Of a stretch of 64,000 nucleotides of DNA, positions 48,910 through 61,528 are shown one piece after another. Source of the DNA: Auanema rhodensis. Taxonomy: Eukaryota > Nematoda > Chromadorea > Rhabditida > Rhabditidae. The stretch lies in NCBI GenBank assembly GCA_964057225.1, contig OZ059896.1, positions 19,092,501 to 19,156,500 of the forward strand. The letters run 5' to 3'. The position numbers and the translations under genes are program-made. Position 1 is the first letter of the stretch, and every line of letters starts with the position of its first letter. The notes under the pieces are model-generated. The model ran no database searches, was not told where the DNA came from, and worked only from the letters and a program-made list of their open reading frames with translations.

Positions 48910-51366
48910 AAATCTGATAACACAGATCGACGCAGCTTAAAAATCCGCATCGAATGCACTATACTACATTGAGAAACGCTTAATACAAAAATTAGTTATG
49001 ATCGTTTGAAAAATGATGCATTAGTGTATGTTGAGTTTCCATGTACATTCAACATTGCTTCCAAAAACATTTTGACAAAAATTTTTTCGAAAAATTTCAA
49101 AATAATTTAGCAAAAAGTAGATGTTGTTAGATTCCTTTTTTCAAGGCAAAGACGATGGACAATGTTATTCAACGAAAAAATTAATTCTTCAGGGTGAAAA
49201 TCGAGGATATAAGTGTGAACTTATATCAGTTGATATATCGGTGCATTTTTAAGCTAGCGCAAATCTGATAACACAGATCGACGCAGCTTAAAAATCCGCA
49301 TCGAATGCACTATACTACATTGAGAAACGCTTAATACAAAAATTAGTTATGATCGTTTGAAAAATGATGCATTAGTGTATGTTGAGTTTCCATGTACACT
49401 CAACATTGCTTCCAAAAACATTTTGACAAAAATTTTTTCGAAAAATTTCAAAATAATTTAGCAAAAAGTAGATGTTGTTAGATTCCTTTTTTCACGGCAA
49501 AGACGATGGACATTGTTATTCAACGAAAAAATTAATTCTTCAGGGTGAAAATCGAGGATATAAGTGTGAACTTATATCAGTTGATATCTCGGTGCATTTT
49601 TAAGCTAGCGCAAATCTGATAACACAGATCGACGCAGCTTAAAAATCCGCATCGAATGCACTACACTACATTGAGAAACGCTTAATACAAAAATTAGTTA
49701 TGATCGTTTGAAAAATGATGCATTAGTGTATGTTGAGTTTCCATGTACACTCAACATTGCTTCCAAAAACATTTTGACAAAAATTTTTTCGAAAAATTTC
49801 AAAATAATTTAGCAAAAAGTAGATGTTTTTAGATTCCTTTTTTCAAGGCAAAGACGATGGACAATGTTATTCAACGAAAAAATTAATTCTTCAGGGTGAA
49901 AATCGAGGATATAAGTGTGAACTTATATCAGTTGATATCTCGGTGCATTTTTAAGCTAGCGCAAATCTCATAACACAGATCGACGCAGCTTAAAAATCCG
50001 CATCGAATGCACTATACTACATTGAGAAACGCTTAATACAAAAATTAGTTATGATCGTTTGAAAAATGATGCATTAGTGTATGTTGAGTTTCCATGTACA
50101 CTCAACATTGCTTCCAAAAACATTTTGACAAAAATTTTTTCGAAAAATTTCAAAATAATTTAGCAAAAAGTAGATGTTTTTAGATTCCTTTTTTCAAGGC
50201 AAAGACGATGGACAATGTTATTCAACGAAAAAATTAATTCTTCAGGGTGAAAATCGAGGATATAAGTGTGAACTTATATCAGTTGATATATCGGTGCATT
50301 TTTAAGCTAGCGCAAATCTGATAACACAGATCGACGCAGCTTAAAAATCCGCATCGAATGCACTATACTTCATTGAGAAACGCTTAATACAAAAATTAGT
50401 TATGATCGTTTGAAAAATGATGCATTAGTGTATGTTGAGTTTCCATGTACACTCAACATTGCTTCCAAAAACATTTTGACAAAACTTTTTTCGAAAAATT
50501 TCAAAATAATTTAGCAAAAAGTAGATGTTGTTAGATTCCTTTTTTCAAGGCAAAGACGATGGACAATGTTATTCAACGAAAAAATTAATTCTTCAGGGTG
50601 AAAATCGAGGATATAAGTGTGAACTTATATCAGTTGATATCTCGGTGCATTTTTAAGCTAGCGCAAATCTGATAACACAGATCGACGCAGCTTAAAAATC
50701 CGCATCGAATGCACCACACTACATTGAGAAACGCTTAATACAAAAATTAGTTATGATCGTTTGAAAAATGATGCATTAGTGTATGTTGAGTTTCCATGTA
50801 CACTCAACATTGCTTCCAAAAACATTTTGACAAAAATTTTTTCGAAAAATTTCAAAATAATTTAGCAAAAAGTAGATGTTTTTAGATTCCTTTTTTCACG
50901 GCAAAGACGATGGACATTGTTATTCAACGAAAAAATTAATTCTTCATTGTGAAAATCGAGGATATAAGTGTGAACTTATATCAGTTGATATCTCGGTGCA
51001 TTTTTAAGCTAGCGCAAATCTCATAACACAGATCGACGCAGCTTAAAAATCCGCATCGAATGCACTATACTACATTGAGAAACGCTTAATACAAAAATTA
51101 GTTATGATCGTTTGAAAAATGATGCATTAGTGTATGTTGAGTTTCCATGTACACTCAATATTGCTTCCAAAAACATTTTGACAAAAATTTTTTCGAAAAA
51201 TTTCAAAATAATTTAGCAAAAAGTAGATGTTGTTAGATTCCTTTTTTCAAGGCAAAGACAATGGACAATGTTATTCAACGAAAAAATTAATTCTTCAGGG
51301 TGAAAATCGAGGATATATGTGTGAACTTATATCAGTTGATATCTCGGTGCATTTTTAAGCTAGCGC
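48910..51366 (+). repeat. 9-monomer unit, copy 2 (seven monomers preserved)
   Basis: It matches the previous unit from its first monomer: ACATTCAAC with GATGTTGTTAG (48910), TTCACGGC (49261), TACACTAC (49612), TACTTCATTGAG (50314), GCACCACAC (50665), CTCAATATTG with GATATATGTG (51016). The later markers lie exactly 3151 bp after their counterparts. The eighth position (51367) is a different type, with GAAAATTGATG and CTTCATTGTG, so the unit was rearranged there. Confidence 0.8.
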
Positions 51367-52068
51367 AAATCTGATAACACAGATCGACGCAGCTTAAAAA
51401 TCCGCATCGAATGCACTACACTACATTGAGAAACGCTTAATACAAAAATTAGTTATGATCGTTTGAAAATTGATGCATTAGTGTATGTTGAGTTTCCATG
51501 TACACTCAACATTGCTTCCAAAAACATTTTGACAAAAATTTTTTCGAAAAATTTCAAGATAATTTAGCAAAAAGTAGATGTTTTTAGATTCCTTTTTTCA
51601 AGGCAAAGACGATGGACATTGTTATTCAACGAAAAAATTAATTCTTCATTGTGAAAATCGAGGATATAAGTGTGAACTTATATCAGTTGATATCTCGGTG
51701 CATTTTTAAGCTAGCGCAAATCTCATAACACAGATCGACGCAGCTTAAAAATCCGCATCGAATGCACTATACTACATTGAGAAACGCTTAATACAAAAAT
51801 TAGTTATGATCGTTTGAAAAATGATGCATTAGTGTATGTTGAGTTTCCATGTACATTCAACATTGCTTCCAAAAACATTTTGACAAAAATTTTTTCGAAA
51901 AACTTCAAAATAATTTAGCAAAAAGTAGATGTTTTTAGATTCCTTTTTTCAAGGCAAAGACGATGGACATTGTTATTCAACGAAAAAATTAATTCTTCAG
52001 GGTGAAAATCGAGGATATAAGTGTGAACTTATATCAGTTGATATATCGGTGCATTTTTAAGCTAGCGC

Positions 52069-52411
52069 AAATCTGATAACACAGATCGACGCAGCTTAAA
52101 AATCCGCATCGAATGCACTATACTACATTGAGAAACGCTTAATACAAAAATTAGTTATGATCGTTTTAAAAATGATGCATTAGTGTATGTTGAGTTTCCA
52201 TGTACACTCAACATTGCTTCTTTTTTGCTAAATTTTTTTGAAAAATTTCAAAATAATTTAGCAAAAAGTAGATGTTTTTAGATTCCTTTTTTCAAGGCAA
52301 AGACGATGGACAATGTTATTCAACGAAAAAATTAATTCTTCAGGGTGAAAATCGAGGATATAAGTGCGAACTTATATCAGTTGATATCTCGGTGCATTTT
52401 TAAGCTAGCGC
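52069..52411 (+). repeat. Palindromic 343-bp monomer 2
   Basis: Same 8-bp-shorter replacement as at 48216, with the palindrome at 52222-52267. It also carries CGTTTTAAAAATG and GTGCGAAC. Confidence 0.92.
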
Positions 52412-52762
52412 AAATCTCATAACACAGATCGACGCAGCTTAAAAATCCGCATCGAATGCACTATACTACATTGAGAAACGCTTAATACAAAAATTAGTTA
52501 TGATCGTTTGAAAAATGATGCATTAGTGTATGTTGAGTTTCCATGTACACTCAATATTGCTTCCAAAAACATTTTGACAAAAATTTTTTCGAAAAATTTC
52601 AAAATAATTTAGCAAAAAGTAGATGTTGTTAGATTCCTTTTTTCAAGGCAAAGACAATGGACAATGTTATTCAACGAAAAAATTAATTCTTCAGGGTGAA
52701 AATCGAGGATATATGTGTGAACTTATATCAGTTGATATCTCGGTGCATTTTTAAGCTAGCGC

Positions 52763-53105
52763 AAATCTGATAACACAGATCGACGCAGCTTAAAAATCCG
52801 CATCGAATGCACTATACTACATTGAGAAACGCTTAATACAAAAATTAGTTATGATCGTTTTAAAAATGATGCATTAGTGTATGTTGAGTTTCCATGTACA
52901 CTCAACATTGCTTCTTTTTTGCTAAATTTTTTTGAAAAATTTCAAAATAATTTAGCAAAAAGTAGATGTTTTTAGATTCCTTTTTTCAAGGCAAAGACGA
53001 TGGACAATGTTATTCAACGAAAAAATTAATTCTTCAGGGTGAAAATCGAGGATATAAGTGCGAACTTATATCAGTTGATATCTCGGTGCATTTTTAAGCT
53101 AGCGC
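52763..53105 (+). repeat. Palindromic 343-bp monomer 3
   Basis: Same replacement, with the palindrome at 52916-52961. It shares CGTTTTAAAAATG and GTGCGAAC with the copy at 52069. Confidence 0.92.
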
Positions 53106-56100
53106 AAATCTCATAACACAGATCGACGCAGCTTAAAAATCCGCATCGAATGCACTATACTACATTGAGAAACGCTTAATACAAAAATTAGTTATGATCG
53201 TTTGAAAAATGATGCATTAGTGTATGTTGAGTTTCCATGTACACTCAACATTGCTTCCAAAAACATTTTGACAAAAATTTTTTCGAAAAATTTCAAAATA
53301 GTTTAGCAAAAAGTAGATGTTTTTAGATTCCTTTTTTCAAGGCAAAGACGATGGACAATGTTATTCAACGAAAAAATTAATTCTTCAGGGTGAAAATCGA
53401 GGATATAAGTGTGAACTTATATCAGTTGATATATCGGTGCATTTTTAAGCTAGCGCAAATCTGATAACACAGATCGACGCAGCTTAAAAATCCGCATCGA
53501 ATGCACTATACTACATTGAGAAACGCTTAATACAAAAATTAGTTATGATCGTTTGAAAAATGATGCATTAGTGTATGTTGAGTTTCCATGTACACTCAAC
53601 ATTGCTTCCAAAAACATTTTGACAAAACTTTTTTCGAAAAATTTCAAAATAATTTAGCAAAAAGTAGATGTTGTTAGATTCCTTTTTTCAAGGCAAAGAC
53701 GATGGACAATGTTATTCAACGAAAAAATTAATTCTTCAGGGTGAAAATCGAGGATATAAGTGTGAACTTATATCAGTTGATATCTCGGTGCATTTTTAAG
53801 CTAGCGCAAATCTGATAACACAGATCGACGCAGCTTAAAAATCCGCATCAAATGCACTACACTACATTGAGAAACGCTTAATACAAAAATTAGTTATGAT
53901 CGTTTGAAAAATGATGCATTAGTGTATGTTGAGTTTCCATGTACACTCAACATTGCTTCCAAAAACATTTTGACAAAAATTTTTTCGAAAAATTTCAAAA
54001 TAATTTAGCAAAAAGTAGATGTTTTTAGATTCCTTTTTTCAAGGCAAAGACGATGGACAATGTTATTCACCGAAAAAATTAATTCTTCAGGGTGAAAATC
54101 GAGGATATAAGTGTGAACTTATATCAGTTGATATCTCGGTGCATTTTTAAGCTAGCGCAAATCTCATAACACAGATCGACGCAGCTTAAAAATCCGCATC
54201 GAATGCACTATACTACATTGAGAAACGCTTAATACAAAAATTAGTTATGATCGTTTGAAAAATGATGCATTAGTGTATGTTGAGTTTCCATGTACACTCA
54301 ACATTGCTTCCAAAAACATTTTGACAAAAATTTTTTCGAAAAATTTCAAAATAATTTAGCAAAAAATAGATGTTGTTAGATTCCTTTTTTCAAGGCAAAG
54401 ACGATGGACAATGTTATTCAACGAAAAAATTAATTCTTCAGGGTGAAAATCGAGGATATAAGTGTGAACTTATATCAGTTGATATCTCGGTGCATTTTTA
54501 AGCTAGCGCAAATCTGATAACACAGATCGACGCAGCTTAAAAATCCGCATCGAATGCACTACACTACATTGAGAAACGCTTAATACAAAAATTAGTTATG
54601 ATCGTTTGAAAAATGATGCATTAGTGTATGTTGAGTTTCCATGTACACTCAACATTGCTTCCAAAAACATTTTGACAAAAATTTTTTCGAAAAATTTCAA
54701 AATAATTTAGCAAAAAGTAGATGTTTTTAGATTCCTTTTTTCAAGGCAAAGACGATGGACATTGTTATTCAACGAAAAAATTAATTCTTCATTGTGAAAA
54801 TCGAGGATATAAGTGTGAACTTATATCAGTTGATATCTCGGTGCATTTTTAAGCTAGCGCAAATCTCATAACACAGATCGACGCAGCTTAAAAATCCGCA
54901 TCGAATGCACTATACTACATTGAGAAACGCTTAATACAAAAATTAGTTATGATCGTTTGAAAAATGATGCATTAGTGTATGTTGAGTTTCCATGTACACT
55001 CAACATTGCTTCCAAAAACATTTTGACAAAAATTTTTTTCAAAATTTCAAAATAATTTAGCAAAAAGTAGATGTTTTTAGATTCCTTTTTTCAAGGCAAA
55101 GACGATGGACAATGTTATTCAACGAAAAAATTAATTCTTCAGGGTGAAAATCGAGGATATAAGTGTGAACTTATATCAGTTGATATCTCGGTGCATTTTT
55201 AAGCTAGCGCAAATCTCATAACACAGATCGACGCAGCTTAAAAATCCGCATCGAATGCACTATACTACATTGAGAAACGCTTAATACAAAAATTAGTTAT
55301 GATCGTTTGAAAAATGATGCATTAGTGTATGTTGAGTTTCCATGTACACTCAACATTGCTTCCAAAAACATTTTGACAAAAATTTTTTCGAAAAATTTCA
55401 AAATAATTTAGCAAAAAGTAGATGTTTTTAGATTCCTTTTTTCAAGGCAAAGACGATGGACAATGTTATTCAACGAAAAAATTAATTCTTCAGGGTGAAA
55501 ATCGAGGATATAAGTGTGAACTTATATCAGTTGATATATCGGTGCATTTTTAAGCTAGCGCAAATCTGATAACACAGATCGACGCAGCTTAAAAATCCGC
55601 ATCGAATGCACTATACTACATTGAGAAACGCTTAATACAAAAATTAGTTATGATCGTTTGAAAAATGATGCATTAGTGTATGTTGAGTTTCCATGTACAC
55701 TCAACATTGCTTCCAAAAACATTTTGACAAAACTTTTTTCGAAAAATTTCAAAATAATTTAGCAAAAAGTAGATGTTGTTAGATTCCTTTTTTCAAGGCA
55801 AAGACGATGGACAATGTTATTCAACGAAAAAATTAATTCTTCAGGGTGAAAATCGAGGATATAAGTGTGAACTTATATCAGTTGATATCTCGGTGCATTT
55901 TTAAGCTAGCGCAAATCTGATAACACAGATCGACGCAGCTTAAAAATCCGCATCGAATGCACTACACTACATTGAGAAACGCTTAATACAAAAATTAGTT
56001 ATGATCGTTTGAAAAATGATGCATTAGTGTATGTTGAGTTTCCATGTACACTCAACATTGCTTCCAAAAACATTTTGACAAAAATTTTTTCGAAAAATTT

Positions 56101-58018
56101 CAAAATAATTTAGCAAAAAGTAGATGTTTTTAGATTCCTTTTTTCAAGGCAAAGACGATGGACATTGTTATTCAACGAAAAAATTAATTCTTCATTGTGA
56201 AAATCGAGGATATAAGTGTGAACTTATATCAGTTGATATCTCGGTGCATTTTTAAGCTAGCGCAAATCTCATAACACAGATCGACGCAGCTTAAAAATCC
56301 GCATCGAATGCACTATACTACATTGAGAAACGCTTAATACAAAAATTAGTTATGATCGTTTGAAAAATGATGCATTAGTGTATGTTGAGTTTCCATGTAC
56401 ACTCAACATTGCTTCCAAAAACATTTTGACAAAAATTTTTTCGAAAAATTTCAAAATAATTTAGCAAAAAGTAGATGTTGTTAGATTCCTTTTTTCAAGG
56501 CAAAGACGATGGACAATGTTATTCAACGAAAAAATTAATTCTTCAGGGTGAAAATCGAGGATATAAGTGTGAACTTATATCAGTTGATATCTCGGTGCAT
56601 TTTTAAGCTAGCGCAAATCTGATAACACAGATCGACGCAGCTTAAAAATCCGCATCGAATGCACTACACTACATTGAGAAACGCTTAATACAAAAATTAG
56701 TTATGATCGTTTGAAAAATGATGCATTAGTGTATGTTGAGTTTCCATGTACACTCAACATTGCTTCCAAAAACATTTTGACAAAAATTTTTTCGAAAATT
56801 TTCAAAATAATTTAGCAAAAAGTAGATGTTGTTAGATTCCTTTTTTCAAGGCAAAGACGATGGACAATGTTATTCAACGAAAAAATTAATTCTTCAGGGT
56901 GAAAATCGAGGATATAAGTGTGAACTTATATCAGTTGATATCTCGGTGCATTTTTAAGCTAGCGCAAATCTGATAACACAGATCGACGCAGCTTAAAAAT
57001 CCGCATCGAATGCACTACACTACATTGAGAAACGCTTAATACAAAAATTAGTTATGATCGTTTGAAAAATGATGCATTAGTGTATGTTGAGTTTCCATGT
57101 ACACTCAACATTGCTTCCAAAAACATTTTGACAAAAATTTTTTCGAAAAATTTCAAAATAATTTAGCAAAAAGTAGATGTTTTTAGATTCCTTTTTTCAA
57201 GGCAAAGACGATGGACATTGCTATTCAACGAAAAAATTAATTCTTCATTGTGAAAATCGAGGATATATGTGTGAACTTATATCAGTTGATATCTCGGTGC
57301 ATTTTTAAGCTAGCGCAAATCTCATAACACAGATCGACGCAGCTTAAAAATCCGCATCGAATGCACTATACTACATTGAGAAACGCTTAATACAAAAATT
57401 AGTTATGATCGTTTGAAAAATGATGCATTAGTGTATGTTGAGTTTCCATGTACACTCAACATTGCTTCCAAAAACATTTTGACAAAAATTTTTTCGAAAA
57501 ATTTCAAAATAATTTAGCAAAAAGTAGATGTTGTTAGATTCCTTTTTTCAAGGCAAAGACGATGGACAATGTTATTCAACGAAAAAATTAATTCTTCAGG
57601 GTGAAAATCGAGGATATAAGTGTGAACTTATATCAGTTGATATCTCGGTGCATTTTTAAGCTAGCGCAAATCTCATAACACAGATCGACGCAGCTTAAAA
57701 ATCCGCATCGAATGCACTATACTACATTGAGAAACGCTTAATACAAAAATTAGTTATGATCGTTTGAAAAATGATGCATTAGTGTATGTTGAGTTTCCAT
57801 GTACACTCAACATTGCTTCCAAAAACATTTTGACAAAAATTTTTTCGAAAAATTTCAAAATAATTTAGCAAAAAGTAGATGTTGTTAGATTCCGTTTTTC
57901 AAGGCAAAGACGATGGACAATGTTATTCAACGAAAAAATTAATTCTTCAGGGTGAAAATCGAGGATATAAGTGTGAACTTATATCAGTTGATATCTCGGT
58001 GCATTTTTAAGCTAGCGC
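53106..58018 (+). repeat. Mixed 3- to 4-monomer spacing, 53.1-58.0 kb
   Basis: The marker CTTCATTGTG appears at 54790, 56193 and 57246, spaced four monomers (less one base) and three monomers apart. The pair-marker ACAAAACTTTTTTCG with GATGTTGTTAG appears in the monomers at 53457 and 55562. The monomer at 54861 is 350 bp, with TTTTTTTCAAAATTTC in place of the usual TTCGAAAAATTT. Private changes include AAAATAGTTTAGC (53106), ATTCACCG (53808) and TTCCGTTTTTC (57668). Confidence 0.75.
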
Positions 58019-59773
58019 AAATCTGATAACACAGATCGACGCAGCTTAAAAATCCGCATCGAATGCACTACACTACATTGAGAAACGCTTAATACAAAAA
58101 TTAGTTATGATCGTTTGAAAAATGATGCATTAGTGTATGTTGAGTTTCCATGTACACTCAACATTGCTTCCAAAAACATTTTGACAAAAATTTTTTCGAA
58201 AAATTTCAAAATAATTTAGCAAAAAGTAGATGTTGTTAGATTCCTTTTTTCAAGGCAAAGACGATGGACAATGTTATTCAACGAAAAAATTAATTCTTCA
58301 GGGTGAAAATCGAGGATATAAGTGTGAACTTATATCAGTTGATATCTCGGTGCATTTTTAAGCTAGCGCAAATCTGATAACACAGATCGACGCAGCTTAA
58401 AAATCCGCATCGAATGCACTACACTACATTGAGAAACGCTTAATACAAAAATTAGTTATGATCGTTTGAAAAATGATGCATTAGTGTATGTTGAGTTTCC
58501 ATGTACACTCAACATTGCTTCCAAAAACATTTTGACAAAAATTTTTTCGAAAAATTTCAAAATAATTTAGCAAAAAGTAGATGTTTTTAGATTCCTTTTT
58601 TCAAGGCAAAGACGATGGACATTGTTATTCAACGAAAAAATTAATTCTTCATTGTGAAAATCGAGGATATATGTGTGAACTTATATCAGTTGATATCTCG
58701 GTGCATTTTTAAGCTAGCGCAAATCTCATAACACAGATCGACGCAGCTTAAAAATCCGCATCGAATGCACTATACTACATTGAGAAACGCTTAATACAAA
58801 AATTAGTTATGATCGTTTGAAAAATGATGCATTAGTGTATGTTGAGTTTCCATGTACACTCAACATTGCTTCCAAAAACATTTTGACAAAAATTTTTTCG
58901 AAAAATTTCAAAATAATTTAGCAAAAAGTAGATGTTGTTAGATTCCTTTTTTCAAGGCAAAGACGATGGACAATGTTATTCAACGAAAAAAGTAATTCTT
59001 CAGGGTGAAAATCGAGGATATAAGTGTGAACTTATATCAGTTGATATCTCGGTGCATTTTTAAGCTAGCGCAAATCTCATAACACAGATCGACGCAGCTT
59101 AAAAATCCGCATCGAATGCACTATACTACAGTGAGAAACGCTTAATACAAAAATTAGTTATGATCGTTTGAAAAATGATGCATTAGTGTATGTTGAGTTT
59201 CCATGTACACTCAACATTGCTTCCAAAAACATTTTGACAAAAATTTTTTCGAAAAATTTCAAAATAATTTAGCAAAAAGTAGATGTTTTTAGATTCCTTT
59301 TTTCAAGGCAAAGACGATGGACAATGTTATTCAACGAAAAAATTAATTCTTCAGGGTGAAAATCGAGGATATAAGTGTGAACTTATATCAGTTGATATCT
59401 CGGTGCATTTTTAAGCTAGCGCAAATCTGATAACACAGATCGACGCAGCTTAAAAATCCGCATCGAATGCACTACACTACATTGAGAAACGCTTAATACA
59501 AAAATTAGTTATGATCGTTTGAAAAATGATGCATTAGTGTATGTTGAGTTTCCATGTACACTCAACATTGCTTCCAAAAACATTTTGACAAAAATTTTTT
59601 CGAAAAATTTCAAAATAATTTAGCAAAAAGTAGATGTTGTTAGATTCCTTTTTTCAAGGCAAAGACGATGGACAATGTTATTCAACGAAAAAATTAATTC
59701 TTCAGGGTGAAAATCGAGGATATAAGTGTGAACTTATATCAGTTGATATCTCGGTGCATTTTTAAGCTAGCGC
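58019..59773 (+). repeat. 5-monomer unit (1755 bp), copy 1
   Basis: Order of types: TACACTAC with GATGTTGTTAG; TACACTAC with CTTCATTGTG and GATATATGTG; ATCTC with AAAAAAGTAATTC (58991); ATCTC with ACAGTGAG (59131); TACACTAC with GATGTTGTTAG. The same five types follow immediately. Confidence 0.87.
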
Positions 59774-61528
59774 AAATCTGATAACACAGATCGACGCAGC
59801 TTAAAAATCCGCATCGAATGCACTACACTACATTGAGAAACGCTTAATACAAAAATTAGTTATGATCGTTTGAAAAATGATGCATTAGTGTATGTTGAGT
59901 TTCCATGTACACTCAACATTGCTTCCAAAAACATTTTGACAAAAATTTTTTCGAAAAATTTCAAAATAATTTAGCAAAAAGTAGATGTTGTTAGATTCCT
60001 TTTTTCAAGGCAAAGACGATGGACAATGTTATTCAACGAAAAAATTAATTCTTCAGGGTGAAAATCGAGGATATAAGTGTGAACTTATATCAGTTGATAT
60101 CTCGGTGCATTTTTAAGCTAGCGCAAATCTGATAACACAGATCGACGCAGCTTAAAAATCCGCATCGAATGCACTACACTACATTGAGAAACGCTTAATA
60201 CAAAAATTAGTTATGATCGTTTGAAAAATGATGCATTAGTGTATGTTGAGTTTCCATGTACACTCAACATTGCTTCCAAAAACATTTTGACAAAAATTTT
60301 TTCGAAAAATTTCAAAATAATTTAGCAAAAAGTAGATGTTTTTAGATTCCTTTTTTCAAGGCAAAGACGATGGACATTGTTATTCAACGAAAAAATTAAT
60401 TCTTCATTGTGAAAATCGAGGATATATGTGTGAACTTATATCAGTTGATATCTCGGTGCATTTTTAAGCTAGCGCAAATCTCATAACACAGATCGACGCA
60501 GCTTAAAAATCCGCATCGAATGCACTATACTACATTGAGAAACGCTTAATACAAAAATTAGTTATGATCGTTTGAAAAATGATGCATTAGTGTATGTTGA
60601 GTTTCCATGTACACTCAACATTGCTTCCAAAAACATTTTGACAAAAATTTTTTCGAAAAATTTCAAAATAATTTAGCAAAAAGTAGATGTTGTTAGATTC
60701 CTTTTTTCAAGGCAAAGACGATGGACAATGTTATTCAACGAAAAAAGTAATTCTTCAGGGTGAAAATCGAGGATATAAGTGTGAACTTATATCAGTTGAT
60801 ATCTCGGTGCATTTTTAAGCTAGCGCAAATCTCATAACACAGATCGACGCAGCTTAAAAATCCGCATCGAATGCACTATACTACAGTGAGAAACGCTTAA
60901 TACAAAAATTAGTTATGATCGTTTGAAAAATGATGCATTAGTGTATGTTGAGTTTCCATGTACACTCAACATTGCTTCCAAAAACATTTTGACAAAAATT
61001 TTTTCGAAAAATTTCAAAATAATTTAGCAAAAAGTAGATGTTTTTAGATTCCTTTTTTCAAGGCAAAGACGATGGACAATGTTATTCAACGAAAAAATTA
61101 ATTCTTCAGGGTGAAAATCGAGGATATAAGTGTGAACTTATATCAGTTGATATCTCGGTGCATTTTTAAGCTAGCGCAAATCTGATAACACAGATCGACG
61201 CAGCTTAAAAATCCGCATCGAATGCACTACACTACATTGAGAAACGCTTAATACAAAAATTAGTTATGATCGTTTGAAAAATGATGCATTAGTGTATGTT
61301 GAGTTTCCATGTACACTCAACATTGCTTCCAAAAACATTTTGACAAAAATTTTTTCGAAAAATTTCAAAATAATTTAGCAAAAAGTAGATGTTGTTAGAT
61401 TCCTTTTTTCAAGGCAAAGACGATGGACAATGTTATTCAACGAAAAAATTAATTCTTCAGGGTGAAAATCGAGGATATAAGTGTGAACTTATATCAGTTG
61501 ATATCTCGGTGCATTTTTAAGCTAGCGC
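59774..61528 (+). repeat. 5-monomer unit (1755 bp), copy 2
   Basis: It matches copy 1 type for type. AAAAAAGTAATTC (60746), ACAGTGAG (60886) and CTTCATTGTG (60405) lie exactly 1755 bp after their counterparts, and no length change separates the copies. Confidence 0.87.

Larger units (their letters stand above)
51367..53105 (+). repeat. Rearranged segment with two palindromic monomers
   Basis: Monomers at 51367 and 51718 are followed by a palindromic monomer (52069), a CTCAATATTG / GACAATGG / GATATATGTG monomer (52412) and a second palindromic monomer (52763). The 52412-52763 pair matches the 47865-48216 pair, and the palindromic copies here lie 694 bp apart (343 + 351), suggesting a local dimer duplication. 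Confidence 0.8.
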
